Positions 7,450 through 16,959 of a DNA stretch of 60,744 nucleotides are shown one piece after another (the first letter of the stretch is position 1; the number at the start of each line of letters is the position of its first letter). The stretch is from an uncultured Prevotellaceae bacterium (lineage in GTDB: Bacteria > Bacteroidota > Bacteroidia > Bacteroidales > Bacteroidaceae), in assembly GCA_947304115.1 (NCBI GenBank), contig CAMZAE010000010.1, positions 1 to 60,744 on the forward strand. The letters run 5' to 3'. Under the pieces are notes generated by a model, which was given only the letters and a program-made list of their open reading frames with translations, did no database searches and was not told the DNA's origin. The position numbers and the translations under genes are program-made.

Positions 7450-10400
7450 AATCTTCCGCCGCCAAAGCCGCCAAAGCCGCCGCGATTGCCGGAAGGGCCA
7501 TCACCACGACCACCAGAGGGGCCATCGCCACGATTGCCGTTGAAGCCTGCGGCACGGGCTTCCTTGCTGCCCATGAGGTTGAAGCGGTAGATGAAGTGCA
7601 CCATGACATAGCTGTGTATGGCATTTGTCCAGGTGTCGCTGCGATTCGTCGCAGAGTAGCTGCGGCTGATGCTGGAACGCTGGCGCAGGATGTCGTACCA
7701 CTGCACGCTGACCGTCGCATTCTTCGATTTGAGGAAGTTCTGGCTGATTTGGGCGTTCCAGATGAGTTCGTTAGTGTTCATGGTGGCATCGTCGTAGCCG
7801 CGACGACTTTGCTGTGAGATGTCGCTGCTGAACTGTAAGTTCCAAGGAGTGTTGATGACGACATTGCCGCCGTAGTTAAAGCTCCAGGTGTCGCGATTGC
7901 TGTTTTTCTGCATATCGTTACGTGCATGCAGGTAGTTCATACCGCCATTGACGCCGACTTCTATCAAGTCATTGCGATAATTGAGACGCAGGTCCTCGCC
8001 GAGATTGGTATTGCGGGTGGTGGACTTCTTCAACAGGTTATTGTCATTCATATATTTGAAAAGTCCATTCATATCGACAGTGCCTGTAATAAATGGTTTG
8101 GCTCCTGCATCAAGGTCGCTGCTGATGTAGCCTACGTTGTTGGAGTATTTGATGTTCTGGTTCCAGTGGAGGTTGAAGTGCTTCCCTTTGCCTATGGCCG
8201 TATTGAAGCCCATCCTTGCCCCTGCATTCCACCCGCCGTCGATGTTCATGGGACGGCTGTAGCTGATGCCGGATTCTGTGTCATAGATGGTAGCATTGCT
8301 GATGGAGCGGCGGTTCATGTTGGCATTGGCGCTGATGTTCCAGCCCATCTGCTTGTCAGTAATGTAGTTGTTGTAATCAATGTTGAAGCGGTCGTTCCAA
8401 GAACTCTTCAAACCGGCATTACCCGTGCTGATGCGAAGAGGATTACTGTTGTCCATCACCTCAATGAGGTTGGTCATGGAGGGCTGCGTCATACTGCCGA
8501 AATAGCGGACACGAAGCTGACTGGTGTTCGATATCTTCCATCGCATGTTGAAGCGTGGCGCCCAGTTCTGGATATGGCGCACGGTATCGATGTGGGTGCC
8601 CCGCTTGTCGTATTCCATATCCGTGCGCTGAGGTTGCCAATTGACACCCATATTGAAGCGAAGCTCCTGTCCGTTCTCGAACTTGCTGGTGTGGCGGAGC
8701 ATGAGATTGACAGACTGATTAAGTTCCTTATACTTGGCATACTGGCTGTTCTCCATATCCTTTTCCAAATTCGTCAGGTCAATGTTATAACTCGAAAAGG
8801 GCAGACCAAGATATGTCCCATTATAAAGGTCAAGAGCCGTGACATCAGTAAGGCCTTCTTTTATCAAAGCTTTTTCCAGTTCCTTATAAATATCCATCTC
8901 TCGGTCGCTGTCCTGGAAGCGGAACTGCGCCTGATAGCTCAGTTGCAAGACAGTTCCTTTCAGAATGGGTTCGGTGTAGCTGATGCGCCCCTGATAGCTG
9001 TAACTCTTGGAGGGCGACATGATTTTCTGGTAGTCGGCATTCAAGTTGTCGGTTGTTCGTTGGAAATACTTAATCATTGAACGACTATAGGAGACGTTGT
9101 CAGACTCGCTGTAAGAGCCGTTGAGGTTAAGGGTTATGTTGCGGCCAGGCACAAAAAGGCGGCGGTTGATTTGCAACTCGCCGTTGACGTTGTTGCTGTG
9201 GCTGTTGCCATTATTAAAACGCTCGTTGCCATTGACAATGATGGCTTTCGGCGTTTCCGGCTTTTCATATTCCTCGACAGGGTCTGTCAGTCCAGCCTCA
9301 AAAGGACTCTGGTTGAAGGTGACGCTGTGGCTGTGCGAGAAACTGCTGCCATTCGAGTGGCTGAAGTTCGGACGGAACAGGATGTTTGTGAGGCTGTCGG
9401 GGAACCACTCGATTTGGAAGTTTGCGTTGATGTTCTGGTTCCAGTTGGTGCCTTGGTTCTTGGAGTTGGAGAACTGGCTTGCACCCGAGGTCATGAACAT
9501 CTCGCTGTTGGTACGCGAGTTCGATTCGCTGTCACTGTTGCTGTAGCGCACATTGCCGCCCAGCTTCAGGAGGCCGGCAGAGTAGTCGGGCTTGCCATTC
9601 TCCCAGGCGAAGGTGGCACCAAGCATCGTACTTGTGGTGATACCGTTGCTCCCCCCACCCCAACGGCCTCCGCCGTCGTTGATGTTGTTACGGCTACCGA
9701 TGACGGACAGGAACTTGTTGTCCATGAAACGGTTCACGTTGAACTTGCCTGAGTAACGGCTTTCCGTGCCGTATGCCCCGTCGAAGTTGCCTACCCAGCC
9801 GTCCTTCATGCCCTTCTTGACGGAAAGGTCAAGCACAGTCTCCTCCTCGCCGTCGTCGATACCGGTGATACGGCTGTAGTCGCTCTTCTTGTCGTAGGAC
9901 TTGAGCTTCTTGATAAGTTTGGAGGGCAGGTTCTTCATCGCCATCTTTGTGTCGTTCTGGAAGTACTCCTTCCCGTCAACCATTATCTTCGAAATGCTCT
10001 TGCCGTTAATCTTGATGTTGCCCTCGTCGTCCACTTCCGCTCCAGGCAACTTCCTGACAAGCTCCTCCAGCATAGAGCCTTCGGGCAAACGGTAGGCATC
10101 GGCATTGTAGATGAACGTGTCGGCACTCATCTCCACCTGTGCCAGCTTTGCCGTCACCTCTGCCTCCTTGAGCACCTTGCTGTCCTCCTGAAGCGTAATC
10201 TCCCCGAGGTTGACGTTCTTGTTGCCCTTCGGTAGCACGATATTACGGGTATAGGACTGGTATCCGATGTAGCTGATGCGCAGGATGTAGTTGCCCGCCT
10301 TGACTGTCGGGAGCTTGAACTTGCCCTCAAGGTCGGACGAGACACCTGCCATCAGAACGCTGTCCTTGGGCTGAAGCAAAACGACCGCCGCCCCAGGCAG

Positions 10401-10508
10401 CACATCTTTCGTAGAGCCATCCATAACAATACCGCTGACGGTTACTTTCTGCGCCACAGCCATAATAGAGCAAAGGCAAAGTATGAGGAGAGAGGAGAAC
10501 CTATTCAT
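7446..10508 (-). CDS. Outer-membrane beta-barrel protein with carboxypeptidase-regulatory and plug domains (TonB-receptor-like)
   Basis: 1020 residues. A signal peptide (1-19) precedes a CarboxypepD_reg-like domain (about 22-105, [19 protein letters not shown]), a TonB-receptor plug-like part (about 120-215, with [20 protein letters not shown]) and a long beta-barrel of the OMP_b-brl type. The extreme C-terminus (about 985-1020) is a low-complexity Gly/Arg/Asp tail with repeated GDGPSG units, unlike the aromatic end of ordinary receptors. It lies alone, with pyrC upstream on the same strand after 192 bp and pfkA overlapping its end. Transport or surface-assembly function is expected from the family, but no substrate can be assigned, and it lacks a SusD partner. 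Confidence 0.85.
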   Translation of the reverse strand: MNRFSSLLILCLCSIMAVAQKVTVSGIVMDGSTKDVLPGAAVVLLQPKDSVLMAGVSSDLEGKFKLPTVKAGNYILRISYIGYQSYTRNIVLPKGNKNVNLGEITLQEDSKVLKEAEVTAKLAQVEMSADTFIYNADAYRLPEGSMLEELVRKLPGAEVDDEGNIKINGKSISKIMVDGKEYFQNDTKMAMKNLPSKLIKKLKSYDKKSDYSRITGIDDGEEETVLDLSVKKGMKDGWVGNFDGAYGTESRYSGKFNVNRFMDNKFLSVIGSRNNINDGGGRWGGGSNGITTSTMLGATFAWENGKPDYSAGLLKLGGNVRYSNSDSESNSRTNSEMFMTSGASQFSNSKNQGTNWNQNINANFQIEWFPDSLTNILFRPNFSHSNGSSFSHSHSVTFNQSPFEAGLTDPVEEYEKPETPKAIIVNGNERFNNGNSHSNNVNGELQINRRLFVPGRNITLNLNGSYSESDNVSYSRSMIKYFQRTTDNLNADYQKIMSPSKSYSYQGRISYTEPILKGTVLQLSYQAQFRFQDSDREMDIYKELEKALIKEGLTDVTALDLYNGTYLGLPFSSYNIDLTNLEKDMENSQYAKYKELNQSVNLMLRHTSKFENGQELRFNMGVNWQPQRTDMEYDKRGTHIDTVRHIQNWAPRFNMRWKISNTSQLRVRYFGSMTQPSMTNLIEVMDNSNPLRISTGNAGLKSSWNDRFNIDYNNYITDKQMGWNISANANMNRRSISNATIYDTESGISYSRPMNIDGGWNAGARMGFNTAIGKGKHFNLHWNQNIKYSNNVGYISSDLDAGAKPFITGTVDMNGLFKYMNDNNLLKKSTTRNTNLGEDLRLNYRNDLIEVGVNGGMNYLHARNDMQKNSNRDTWSFNYGGNVVINTPWNLQFSSDISQQSRRGYDDATMNTNELIWNAQISQNFLKSKNATVSVQWYDILRQRSSISRSYSATNRSDTWTNAIHSYVMVHFIYRFNLMGSKEARAAGFNGNRGDGPSGGRGDGPSGNRGGFGGFGGGRF

Positions 10509-10700
10509 TTATTATATATATCTACAAATTACGGGGCTTCGCCCATTTACAAATCTTAGCCAATTATTATCAATAGACCGTGACAATGCGCAAAGGTTTA
10601 TTCTTGGAGCAACAATTTGTATCGAAAAGTTTTTTTTGAAATATCAGACTGACCTCGTTCTCTTTCTAACCATTTGTTATTTTCATTTTCCCGCCGATAT

Positions 10701-12035
10701 TCAACAGAATAAAACTCTTTCCCCTGCTGGCGGCAGGGGGAAGGTGGTGCCGTCCCAGGCAAGGCGGCCATTCACCCAGGTCTTCTCCACTTGCCAGTTG
10801 AAGGTACGGCCTTCCAGAGGACTCCAACCGCAGAGGCTCTCTATGCAGTCCTTTGTCACTGTCCACGGCTTGCGGCGCACAAGGACGAGGTCGGCGTAGT
10901 AGCCTTCACGAATGAAGCCGCGTTCCTTGATGCCATAGAGTTGGGCAGGGTTGTGGCACATCAACTCCACAGCCCTCTCAAGGCTGAGCACGCCCTCATC
11001 TACGAGAGAGAGCACGGCAGGCAAAGAGAACTGCACCATCGGCATTCCGCTCATGGCCTTCAAACCACCCTGCTTCTCGCTGAGCAGATGTGGTGCATGG
11101 TCGGTGGCAATGGTACGGATTCGCCCGTCGGTAAGAGCCTTGCGAAGGGCATCTCTGTCGGCAGCCGTCTTGATGGCTGGGTTGCACTTGATTCGGGAGC
11201 CAAGCGTCTCGTAGTCTTCGTCCGTGAAGAGCAGGTGCGGCACACAAGCCTCAGCAGTAATGCGGTCGTCGTCCGGAGAGAAGAGTTCCAGTTCCCGTGC
11301 CGTTGTAATGTGTGCCACATGCAACCGTGCGCCCTCCTCCTTGGCAAGCCTGACGGCAAGCTCGGTGCTTCGATAGCAGGCTTCGTGGTCGCGGATGAGA
11401 GGGTGAAGCCTCACCCCCTGCGCCTCTCCGAGGAGATGGGAGTCCTTTTGAATTCGCTCAAGGTTGGCATTTATTATAGATGTGTCCTCGCAATGTGTCA
11501 CAATGAGCGAAGGTGAATCGCGGAAGATTTGCCGGAGCCGTTCTTCCTTGTCAACAAGCATACCGCCTGTGCTGCTGCCCATGAAAAGCTTCACACCAGG
11601 ACACCCTGTTGTGTCGAGGTGCTTAATCTCCTCTATATTGTCATTGGTGGCACCGAGATAGAAGCCGTAGTTCACATGGCACCGCCCTTCGGCCAAGGCA
11701 TAACGCTCCATCAAAAGTTGGAGCGTCGTGGTTTGCGGCACGACATTCGGCATGTCGAGCACCGTTGTCACGCCGCCTCTGGCAGCAGCTCTCGTCTCGC
11801 TCTCCATCGTGGCCTTGTGCGTAAGACCTGGCTCGCGCATGTGGACATGGCCGTCGATGATGCCAGGGAGCAGGACAGCTTCCCCCATCCCGCATGACTG
11901 TGAGACACCCTCTCCCTTGGAGTGGGCTGGGGTGAGGCTTCTTATCTTTCCGTCTTCAACAAGGACATCCGCCTGATAGCGTTTGCCCTCGTTCACAATG
12001 GTGACATCCTGTATGGTGAATTGGTCTGTCGGCAT
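10701..12035 (-). CDS. pyrC: Dihydroorotase
   Basis: 444 residues. It catalyses cyclisation of carbamoyl-aspartate to dihydroorotate in pyrimidine synthesis. The metal-binding start DGHVHMREPG (61-70), LTHKATMESETRAAARGG, GVKLFMGSSTGG (GxK site of the metal bridge) and ATDHAPH near 310 mark the type I class. Two places look repeat-derived: residues about 35-48 (HSKGEGVSQ) are coded by a C/T-rich palindromic repeat at 11901-11938, and the last dozen residues (PLPPAGERV) by a hairpin repeat at 10719-10742. The ATG at 12033-12035 is preceded by TAAATTTG (12059-12066), a good -7 box. Confidence 0.95.
   Translation of the reverse strand: MPTDQFTIQDVTIVNEGKRYQADVLVEDGKIRSLTPAHSKGEGVSQSCGMGEAVLLPGIIDGHVHMREPGLTHKATMESETRAAARGGVTTVLDMPNVVPQTTTLQLLMERYALAEGRCHVNYGFYLGATNDNIEEIKHLDTTGCPGVKLFMGSSTGGMLVDKEERLRQIFRDSPSLIVTHCEDTSIINANLERIQKDSHLLGEAQGVRLHPLIRDHEACYRSTELAVRLAKEEGARLHVAHITTARELELFSPDDDRITAEACVPHLLFTDEDYETLGSRIKCNPAIKTAADRDALRKALTDGRIRTIATDHAPHLLSEKQGGLKAMSGMPMVQFSLPAVLSLVDEGVLSLERAVELMCHNPAQLYGIKERGFIREGYYADLVLVRRKPWTVTKDCIESLCGWSPLEGRTFNWQVEKTWVNGRLAWDGTTFPLPPAGERVLFC
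10719..10742. repeat. REP-like palindrome at the 3 prime end of pyrC
   Basis: TTCCCCTGC (10719-10727) pairs with GCAGGGGGAA (10733-10742) with one bulge. It lies in the final codons of pyrC, giving the C-terminal PLPPAGE, and may also act as a hairpin at the transcript end. Confidence 0.6.
11901..11938. repeat. REP-like CCCTCTCCC/GGGTGAGG element inside pyrC
   Basis: The stretch contains ACACCCTCTCCCTTGGAGTG followed by GGCTGGGGTGAGG, the composition of interspersed REP-type repeats known from many bacterial genomes. It is read in frame as residues about 35-48 of PyrC, just before the conserved LPGIIDGHVH. Confidence 0.5.
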
Positions 12036-12058
12036 TGGTCATTATTCAAATACGGGCA

Positions 12059-12066
12059 CAAATTTA
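12059..12066 (-). promoter_or_regulatory. -7 box of pyrC
   Basis: The minus strand reads TAAATTTG, 23 bp upstream of the pyrC ATG. It matches TAnnTTTG exactly; the -33 box is not clear. Confidence 0.6.
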
Positions 12067-12117
12067 GACAAACTTTTCGAATTTTTAAGCCTATCTGACA
12101 AAGAAAACATCCCGATA

Positions 12118-12148
12118 TTGTCATATTGCGAATTTTTGCTTACATTTG
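12118..12148 (+). promoter_or_regulatory. Promoter of the 12209 lipoprotein gene
   Basis: TTG at 12118-12120, a 20-bp spacer, TACATTTG at 12141-12148. Both boxes fit the Bacteroidota consensus; the predicted leader is about 50 nt. Confidence 0.75.
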
Positions 12149-12208
12149 TACGCAGGTCTTAAATAAACACGAACAATTCATTTATCACTAATCATAAAAA
12201 CATGCACT

Positions 12209-12823
12209 ATGAAAACGTCAATGAAACAAACATTCGTCGCCATCGGAATGGCACTTCTTCTGGCATCTTGTTCAGACAACAAACCTTTCAAAGAATATGC
12301 TTCCATTAAACAAGAAGCGTCAGACAAGTACGCTAAAATCTGTGAATCTGAAGTACGACGCGATTCGGAAAGTTTTTGGGAGTTCAATGAAAGATTCAAT
12401 GAAAAGGTGGAAAAGGAGATGGAACCCTACAAACAGAAACTCCAGAAAATATATGAAAGTCTTGACGGCGTAGAGATAAAAACAGAGGCAACAGAGGAAA
12501 CCGGCTTCACCATAGAAAAGGGCTTCACCATAGATATCGATGACGATGACGACGACAAGCAAATAGAACTTAAGGCAAAAGTAAAGGGCTATGAGTATGA
12601 GAAATTCATTAATACTGCTGCAATAGGCTACGATGGCGACACCCCTGTCCTCTTCCTCGCAGGATGCAAAAAAGCCCGCTACAGTCTCCACTTTGACGAG
12701 GAAGAAGGAACCATCTCCTTCCATTTAGGTGTATGCAGTCCAGAGGCCCTCGGCCGCATTGACAAAATTGTTCTGACGACCGACCTTGACCTTGCCTATA
12801 GTCTGGAACATATGATCGGATGA
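12209..12823 (+). CDS. Small lipoprotein of unknown function
   Basis: 204 residues. The N-terminus is Lys-rich, then hydrophobic, and ends in the lipobox LLASC with Cys21 as the lipidation site, so the mature protein should be membrane-anchored. The N-terminal half is highly charged and helical; an acidic run (DIDDDDDDK, about 110-118) precedes a beta-rich C-terminal half with two Cys residues. I recognise no family. An in-frame ATG four codons downstream is an alternative start, but the first one has the better signal-peptide n-region. A second secreted unknown follows after 57 bp, and the two may share the promoter at 12118-12148. Confidence 0.8.
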   Translation: MKTSMKQTFVAIGMALLLASCSDNKPFKEYASIKQEASDKYAKICESEVRRDSESFWEFNERFNEKVEKEMEPYKQKLQKIYESLDGVEIKTEATEETGFTIEKGFTIDIDDDDDDKQIELKAKVKGYEYEKFINTAAIGYDGDTPVLFLAGCKKARYSLHFDEEEGTISFHLGVCSPEALGRIDKIVLTTDLDLAYSLEHMIG

Positions 12824-12880
12824 AGATAGGTAAGATTTCTCATGTCACCATGCCTACTTTAATCAAATAAATAAGCCATT

Positions 12881-13606
12881 ATGAACATTATGAAAAAGAA
12901 TCTATTATTGACACTTGTTGCTGCCTTCCTCCTAATGGCTATGCCACAGCAGACCAACGCACAGTTCCTGAAGAACCTTGGGAAGGCCCTCCAAAACGTA
13001 GGGGAAGGCGTGTTGAAAGACCTGACTACGCCCACGACAACAACACAACAACCCACAACGACGACCACAACGGCACAACCTGCCCAAACAAATGTGACAG
13101 AAGTCAAGGACCAGCCGTCTGCGGCAAAGGTGTTCATACTGGGCAATGGTTCGCTGGGGCCATTAAAGAAGGGTGTGCTTGTCAGCACATTCCCGAAACA
13201 GGTAGAAGGATTGTATGACAAGTTCGAGAAAAAGACGGAAGAGACCTACGGGGACAGTTATGACTCCGACGAGACATGGACGATAGAATACTACCTCTTC
13301 ACAAAGGCAGGGAAGCCCGTATTCCGTGCCAACATTGACGAAGGGAACAAGAAAGTCCAGTCCTTCACACTGCTCGAAGGTGCCTCCAACATCAAAACAG
13401 CCAAAGGCATCTATGTGGGCTACTCCGCCCGCGAACTCTTCAAGAAGAACCTGGAATGGTATTTCGATTATGAGTCCGGACTCTTTTGCTCTGACGGAGA
13501 GTATTACTACACAGTCCCTTCAGAAGGCCTTGTACTGGGCGAAGGGACACCTGAAAAAATTACCGACCTCAAGCCCACAGCCAAGGTCAGCGAAATCAGT
13601 TACTGA
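12881..13606 (+). CDS. Secreted protein of unknown function with Thr-rich linker
   Basis: 241 residues. A signal peptide ends near ANAQ at about residue 27; the ATG at 12890 (MKKN) is an equally good start. Residues about 47-68 are a Thr/Gln/Pro linker (TTPTTTTQQPTTTTTT), often a flexible or O-glycosylated tether in this phylum. The remaining 170 residues look globular, mixed alpha/beta, with WTIEYYLF and a C-terminal block of short charged strands. I do not recognise the family. The glycosylation idea is inference. It follows the 12209 lipoprotein by 57 bp on the same strand, and a palindromic array (13737-13782) lies downstream. Confidence 0.8.
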   Translation: MNIMKKNLLLTLVAAFLLMAMPQQTNAQFLKNLGKALQNVGEGVLKDLTTPTTTTQQPTTTTTTAQPAQTNVTEVKDQPSAAKVFILGNGSLGPLKKGVLVSTFPKQVEGLYDKFEKKTEETYGDSYDSDETWTIEYYLFTKAGKPVFRANIDEGNKKVQSFTLLEGASNIKTAKGIYVGYSARELFKKNLEWYFDYESGLFCSDGEYYYTVPSEGLVLGEGTPEKITDLKPTAKVSEISY

Positions 13607-13736
13607 CAAGGCTCTGACGCACATCTGCGTTTGACAAATTGTCACCGCTTTCCTGTTTCTCGCTTCTTTTTGTCAAAACTAAAAATAGCAAAAACGGGAG
13701 GTTCCTGTGCTTTCTCAGCAATTTCCATACAGGGTG

Positions 13737-13782
13737 TTGGCCAACGCTCTGTGTTGCGTTGGCCAACGCAGCACAGAGCGTT
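13737..13782. repeat. 22-bp phased palindromic array (GCGTTGGCCAACGC type)
   Basis: TTGGCCAACGC occurs at 13737-13747 and again at 13759-13769, 22 bp apart. The segment 13743-13782 is a 40-bp near-perfect palindrome: AACGCTCTGTG pairs with CACAGAGCGTT around a 16-bp perfect inner palindrome, with a single T/G mismatch. TTTT follows. Confidence 0.9.
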
Positions 13783-14142
13783 TTAATTTCCCATAGTAAG
13801 CGTTTGTGGATTTTCTCAGCCAAAAATGGCGTTTTTTACGGTAAAATGGGCTGTTTTTGCTAAGCATAGTTGTCAAATCCTGCCTTTTGAACTTCAAAGA
13901 CGAAACATAAGTCTCTCTGTTTCAGTGCGCCTTCGATTTAAGCGCAAAAAAACAAAAAAAGGTATAAAAGCATGGCCGAAGCCATTTTTCGCGCACCGCA
14001 ACATAACCACAAACACCAAAATGTCAGCATTTTTGTTTTTTACGTTACGTTTTGTCAAAGTGCCGTTCCTGATTACAACCCATCAGAGCCATCGGCCTCA
14101 CAAAGTGCAATGTTGAGACTTTTCTCCAACAATTTTTTATTC

Positions 14143-14176
14143 TTGACCTTTTTTTCTTTTTTTCTTTGTATCTTTG
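14143..14176 (+). promoter_or_regulatory. guaA promoter
   Basis: TATCTTTG at 14169-14176 matches the -7 consensus; TTG at 14143-14145 lies 23 bp upstream, slightly far for a -33 box. The leader would be about 20 nt. Confidence 0.65.
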
Positions 14177-14203
14177 CAGACGAAACCCTAACGCCACTAA
14201 AAC

Positions 14204-15760
14204 ATGCAGCAACAGAAAATCATTATCCTGGACTTTGGCTCGCAGACAACCCAGCTTATTGCCCGCCGCCTGCGCGAACTGGACACGTTCTGCGAAATAC
14301 TGCCCTACAACAAGTTCCCCGTTTCGGACACGGATGTCATTGGTGTCATCCTCTCCGGCTCGCCCTATTCCGTGCACGACTCCGAGGCTTTCAAGGTTGA
14401 CCTCAGCCAATTCGTTGGCCGGCTGCCTGTGCTGGGCATCTGCTATGGAGCACAGTTCATCTCGCACAGCCTCGGCGGACGTGTTGAGAAAGCCGATTCG
14501 AGAGAATACGGACGTGCCCATCTGGAAACCGTAGATGCCGATAATCCGCTCTTCCGCGGCTTCGACCAGAACTCGCAAGTTTGGATGAGCCACGGCGACA
14601 CCATTACCGCCATTCCCGAAGGCTTCAAAGTCATCGGCAGCACGAAGGATGTCACCAACGCCGCCTTCTGGTCTCCCTCTCCACTTGCCCCATGCCCCAC
14701 GCCCCATGCCCCTGTCTTTGCCGTGCAGTTCCATCCCGAAGTGTTCCACACGCTGCAAGGCACCTTGCTCCTGAAGAACTTCGTGGTTGACATCTGTGGC
14801 AGCAAACAGGACTGGTCGCCTGCGAACTTTGTGGAGACAACGGTGGCAGAGCTAAAGGAGCAGATAGGCAATGACCGCGTCATCCTCGGCCTTTCTGGAG
14901 GCGTGGATAGCAGCGTGGCAGCCGTCCTGCTCAACCGTGCCATCGGAGACCGCCTGACATGCATCTTCGTGGATCATGGAATGCTTCGCAAGAACGAGTT
15001 CCAAAATGTGATGAAGGACTACGAGTGCCTGGGCCTGAACGTCATCGGAGTGGATGCCAGCCAGCGTTTCTTTGCCGACCTCGAAGGCGTGACAGAGCCG
15101 GAGAAGAAGCGCAAGATTATCGGCCGCGACTTCATCGAGGTCTTCAACGCCGAGGCAAAGAAGATTACGGACGCAAAGTGGTTGGCTCAAGGCACGATTT
15201 ATCCTGACCGCATCGAAAGCCTTAACATAACGGGCAAGGTCATCAAGAGTCATCATAATGTTGGCGGTCTGCCCGAGGAGATGCACCTCAAGCTGTGCGA
15301 ACCATTGAAGTGGCTTTTCAAGGACGAAGTGCGTCGCGTAGGCCGACAGCTTGGCATTCCAGAGCACCTCATAGGACGCCATCCATTCCCAGGGCCAGGC
15401 CTGGCAGTCCGCATCCTTGGCGCCATCACGCCAGAGAAAGTGCGCATCCTGCAAGAAGCCGACGACATCTTCATCCAAGGGTTGCGCGACTGGGGCCTCT
15501 ACGACCAAATCTGGCAGGCAGGAGCCATTCTGCTCTCCGATGTCCGCAGCGTTGGCGTGATGGGCGACGAGCGCACTTACGAGAACCCCGTTGCACTTCG
15601 TGCCGTCACCAGTACCGATGCCATGACTGCCGACTGGGCACACCTGCCCTATGATTTCCTGGCAAAGGTCTCGAATGACATCATCAACAAGGTGAAGGGC
15701 GTGAACCGCGTTTGCTACGACATCTCCTCAAAGCCACCTTCGACCATTGAGTGGGAGTAA
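14204..15760 (+). CDS. guaA: GMP synthase (glutamine-hydrolysing)
   Basis: 518 residues, usual length. It converts XMP to GMP using glutamine and ATP. The class I glutamine amidotransferase half has GICYGAQ with the nucleophilic Cys and FHPE with the catalytic His and Glu; the ATP-pyrophosphatase half starts with GLSGGVDSS (P-loop) and ends with the GMPS dimerisation domain. Just before VQFHPE the protein carries [14 protein letters not shown], coded by four C-rich 7-bp units (14684-14711). Most homologues have only a short loop here, so about eight or nine residues seem to have been added by a tandem repeat next to the amidotransferase active site. The core motifs are intact, so the enzyme should still work. 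Confidence 0.97.
   Translation: MQQQKIIILDFGSQTTQLIARRLRELDTFCEILPYNKFPVSDTDVIGVILSGSPYSVHDSEAFKVDLSQFVGRLPVLGICYGAQFISHSLGGRVEKADSREYGRAHLETVDADNPLFRGFDQNSQVWMSHGDTITAIPEGFKVIGSTKDVTNAAFWSPSPLAPCPTPHAPVFAVQFHPEVFHTLQGTLLLKNFVVDICGSKQDWSPANFVETTVAELKEQIGNDRVILGLSGGVDSSVAAVLLNRAIGDRLTCIFVDHGMLRKNEFQNVMKDYECLGLNVIGVDASQRFFADLEGVTEPEKKRKIIGRDFIEVFNAEAKKITDAKWLAQGTIYPDRIESLNITGKVIKSHHNVGGLPEEMHLKLCEPLKWLFKDEVRRVGRQLGIPEHLIGRHPFPGPGLAVRILGAITPEKVRILQEADDIFIQGLRDWGLYDQIWQAGAILLSDVRSVGVMGDERTYENPVALRAVTSTDAMTADWAHLPYDFLAKVSNDIINKVKGVNRVCYDISSKPPSTIEWE
14684..14711 (+). repeat. In-frame heptamer array inside guaA
   Basis: Units CTTGCCC, CATGCCC, CACGCCC and CATGCCC lie head to tail. They read in frame as part of [10 protein letters not shown] and belong to the same C-rich family as the arrays at 54234, 59417 and 59825. 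Confidence 0.9.
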
Positions 15761-15773
15761 TCGCCCTTTTTTG

Positions 15774-15815
15774 GGGATTTGGGATTAGGGATTGAGGATT
15801 AAGGATTAGGGATTA
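15774..15815 (+). repeat. GGGATTA heptamer array
   Basis: Six contiguous 7-bp units: GGGATTT, GGGATTA, GGGATTG, AGGATTA, AGGATTA and GGGATTA. The array starts 14 bp after the guaA stop and ends 18 bp before the efflux gene. No opposed arm is visible. Confidence 0.95.
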
Positions 15816-15832
15816 ATTGAATATAAAGGTGT

Positions 15833-16912
15833 ATGACTAAATACATTTCATTGTTTGCGGCAGCCCTGGCGGTTGTTTGCACCCTGCTTACGGCATGTGG
15901 GAAATCCGAGAAAGGGACAGAAGAAGTCCAGTATGTGAAAACGGCGCAGGCAAAACGAATAAGTGACGCGGCAGAACTAAGCTACCCTGGCAAGACAAAG
16001 AGTTCAGAAGAAGTGAACATTGCGTTCCGAGTAAGTGGGCCTATTCAACGCATTTTTGTAAAAGAAGGACAATATGTGAGCAAGGGACAACTCATCGCTC
16101 AAATGGACCCTCGCGACTACGAAGTACAGCTTTCTGCCACACAAGCCGAGTACGAGCAAATCAAAGCTGACGCCGAGCGAGTGATGGCACTGTATAAAGA
16201 AGATGGCACAACGGCGTCGAACTATGACCGTGCACGCTATGGCCTGCAACAAATCACAGAAAAACTGGCACACCACAAGAACCAACTCGCCGACACACGC
16301 CTCTATGCACCCATCAGCGGCTATATCCAAAACAAGATACACGAGTCGGGCGAAACCGTCAGTGCCGGAATGCCGGTCGTGTCGATGTTCAATGCCGGCG
16401 ATGTGGAAATCGAGGTGTTCGTGCCTGCATCCGACTACGCCCGCCAGAACGACCTGCTCAGTGCTACCTGCTCCTTCGAGGTGACACCCGGCAAAACATA
16501 TCCGCTCGAGATTGTTCGTGTAAGCAAGGAGGCCAATGCCAGCCAACTCTATGCGGCTCGTTTACGCATCAAGGGCGACTATGACCATAAGAAGATAACG
16601 CCAGGCATGTCCACAATGGTCTATGCTTCGTATCACGCTTCCGACGAAGTGAACGGCGTGACGATTCCCATTACAGCCATAGACAGAAAAGACGGACAGA
16701 CCTACGTCTTCGTCCTCGACACGAAGACAGGCATCGTCAAGCGCCGCGAAGTAGAAGTGGGCCGCATCGACCTGAACGGCAACATACAAGTGCTTAAGGG
16801 CCTGAATCCGAATGAGACTGTTGTGTGCGCCGGAGTGCGCTACCTCATCGACGGGCAGCAAGTAAGGGAATTGGAAAAGCCTTCTGATGCCAACGTGGGA
16901 GGACTCCTGTGA
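15833..16912 (+). CDS. RND efflux periplasmic adaptor (membrane fusion lipoprotein)
   Basis: 359 residues. The signal sequence ends in a lipobox (LLTAC, Cys22), so the adaptor is anchored in the inner membrane. The order fits the AcrA/HlyD family: a half lipoyl (NIAFRVSGPIQRIFVKEGQYV), a helical hairpin (about 85-140), a second lipoyl half (LYAPISGYIQNKIHESGETV), a beta-barrel domain and a membrane-proximal domain. It joins the inner-membrane pump to the outer-membrane channel. It is the first gene of the tripartite operon, with the pump starting 48 bp downstream and the channel after that. The substrate cannot be told from sequence. A heptamer array fills the intergenic space before it, and no clear promoter was seen. 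Confidence 0.93.
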   Translation: MTKYISLFAAALAVVCTLLTACGKSEKGTEEVQYVKTAQAKRISDAAELSYPGKTKSSEEVNIAFRVSGPIQRIFVKEGQYVSKGQLIAQMDPRDYEVQLSATQAEYEQIKADAERVMALYKEDGTTASNYDRARYGLQQITEKLAHHKNQLADTRLYAPISGYIQNKIHESGETVSAGMPVVSMFNAGDVEIEVFVPASDYARQNDLLSATCSFEVTPGKTYPLEIVRVSKEANASQLYAARLRIKGDYDHKKITPGMSTMVYASYHASDEVNGVTIPITAIDRKDGQTYVFVLDTKTGIVKRREVEVGRIDLNGNIQVLKGLNPNETVVCAGVRYLIDGQQVRELEKPSDANVGGLL

Positions 16913-16959
16913 TTTGACAATTGGACAAATTGACGTGACATGAATTGCGAAATATAACT

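Larger units (their letters stand above)
13607..14203. other. Intergenic region with palindromes before guaA
   Basis: No credible gene. It holds the 22-bp palindromic array at 13737-13782, a nested hairpin at 13817-13857 (CAGCC pairing with GGCTG, followed by five T), a small hairpin at 13972-13985 followed by T residues, and the guaA promoter at the right end. Some of these hairpins may terminate the upstream transcript. Confidence 0.6.

Noticed and set aside
7926..9080. 384-codon plus-strand frame antisense to the outer-membrane barrel gene
   Set aside because: Same reasons: no domain, full overlap with a real gene, and hydrophobic runs that come from the Ser/Asn-rich barrel read backwards.
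13607..14203. rRNA or tRNA gene before guaA
   Set aside because: I looked for tRNA-like arms and rRNA-like stretches in all long gaps and saw none.
16945..16959. TTG start for the RND permease five codons upstream of ATG
   Set aside because: The ATG at 16960 opens directly at the conserved N-terminal helix; the TTG would add only unrelated residues.
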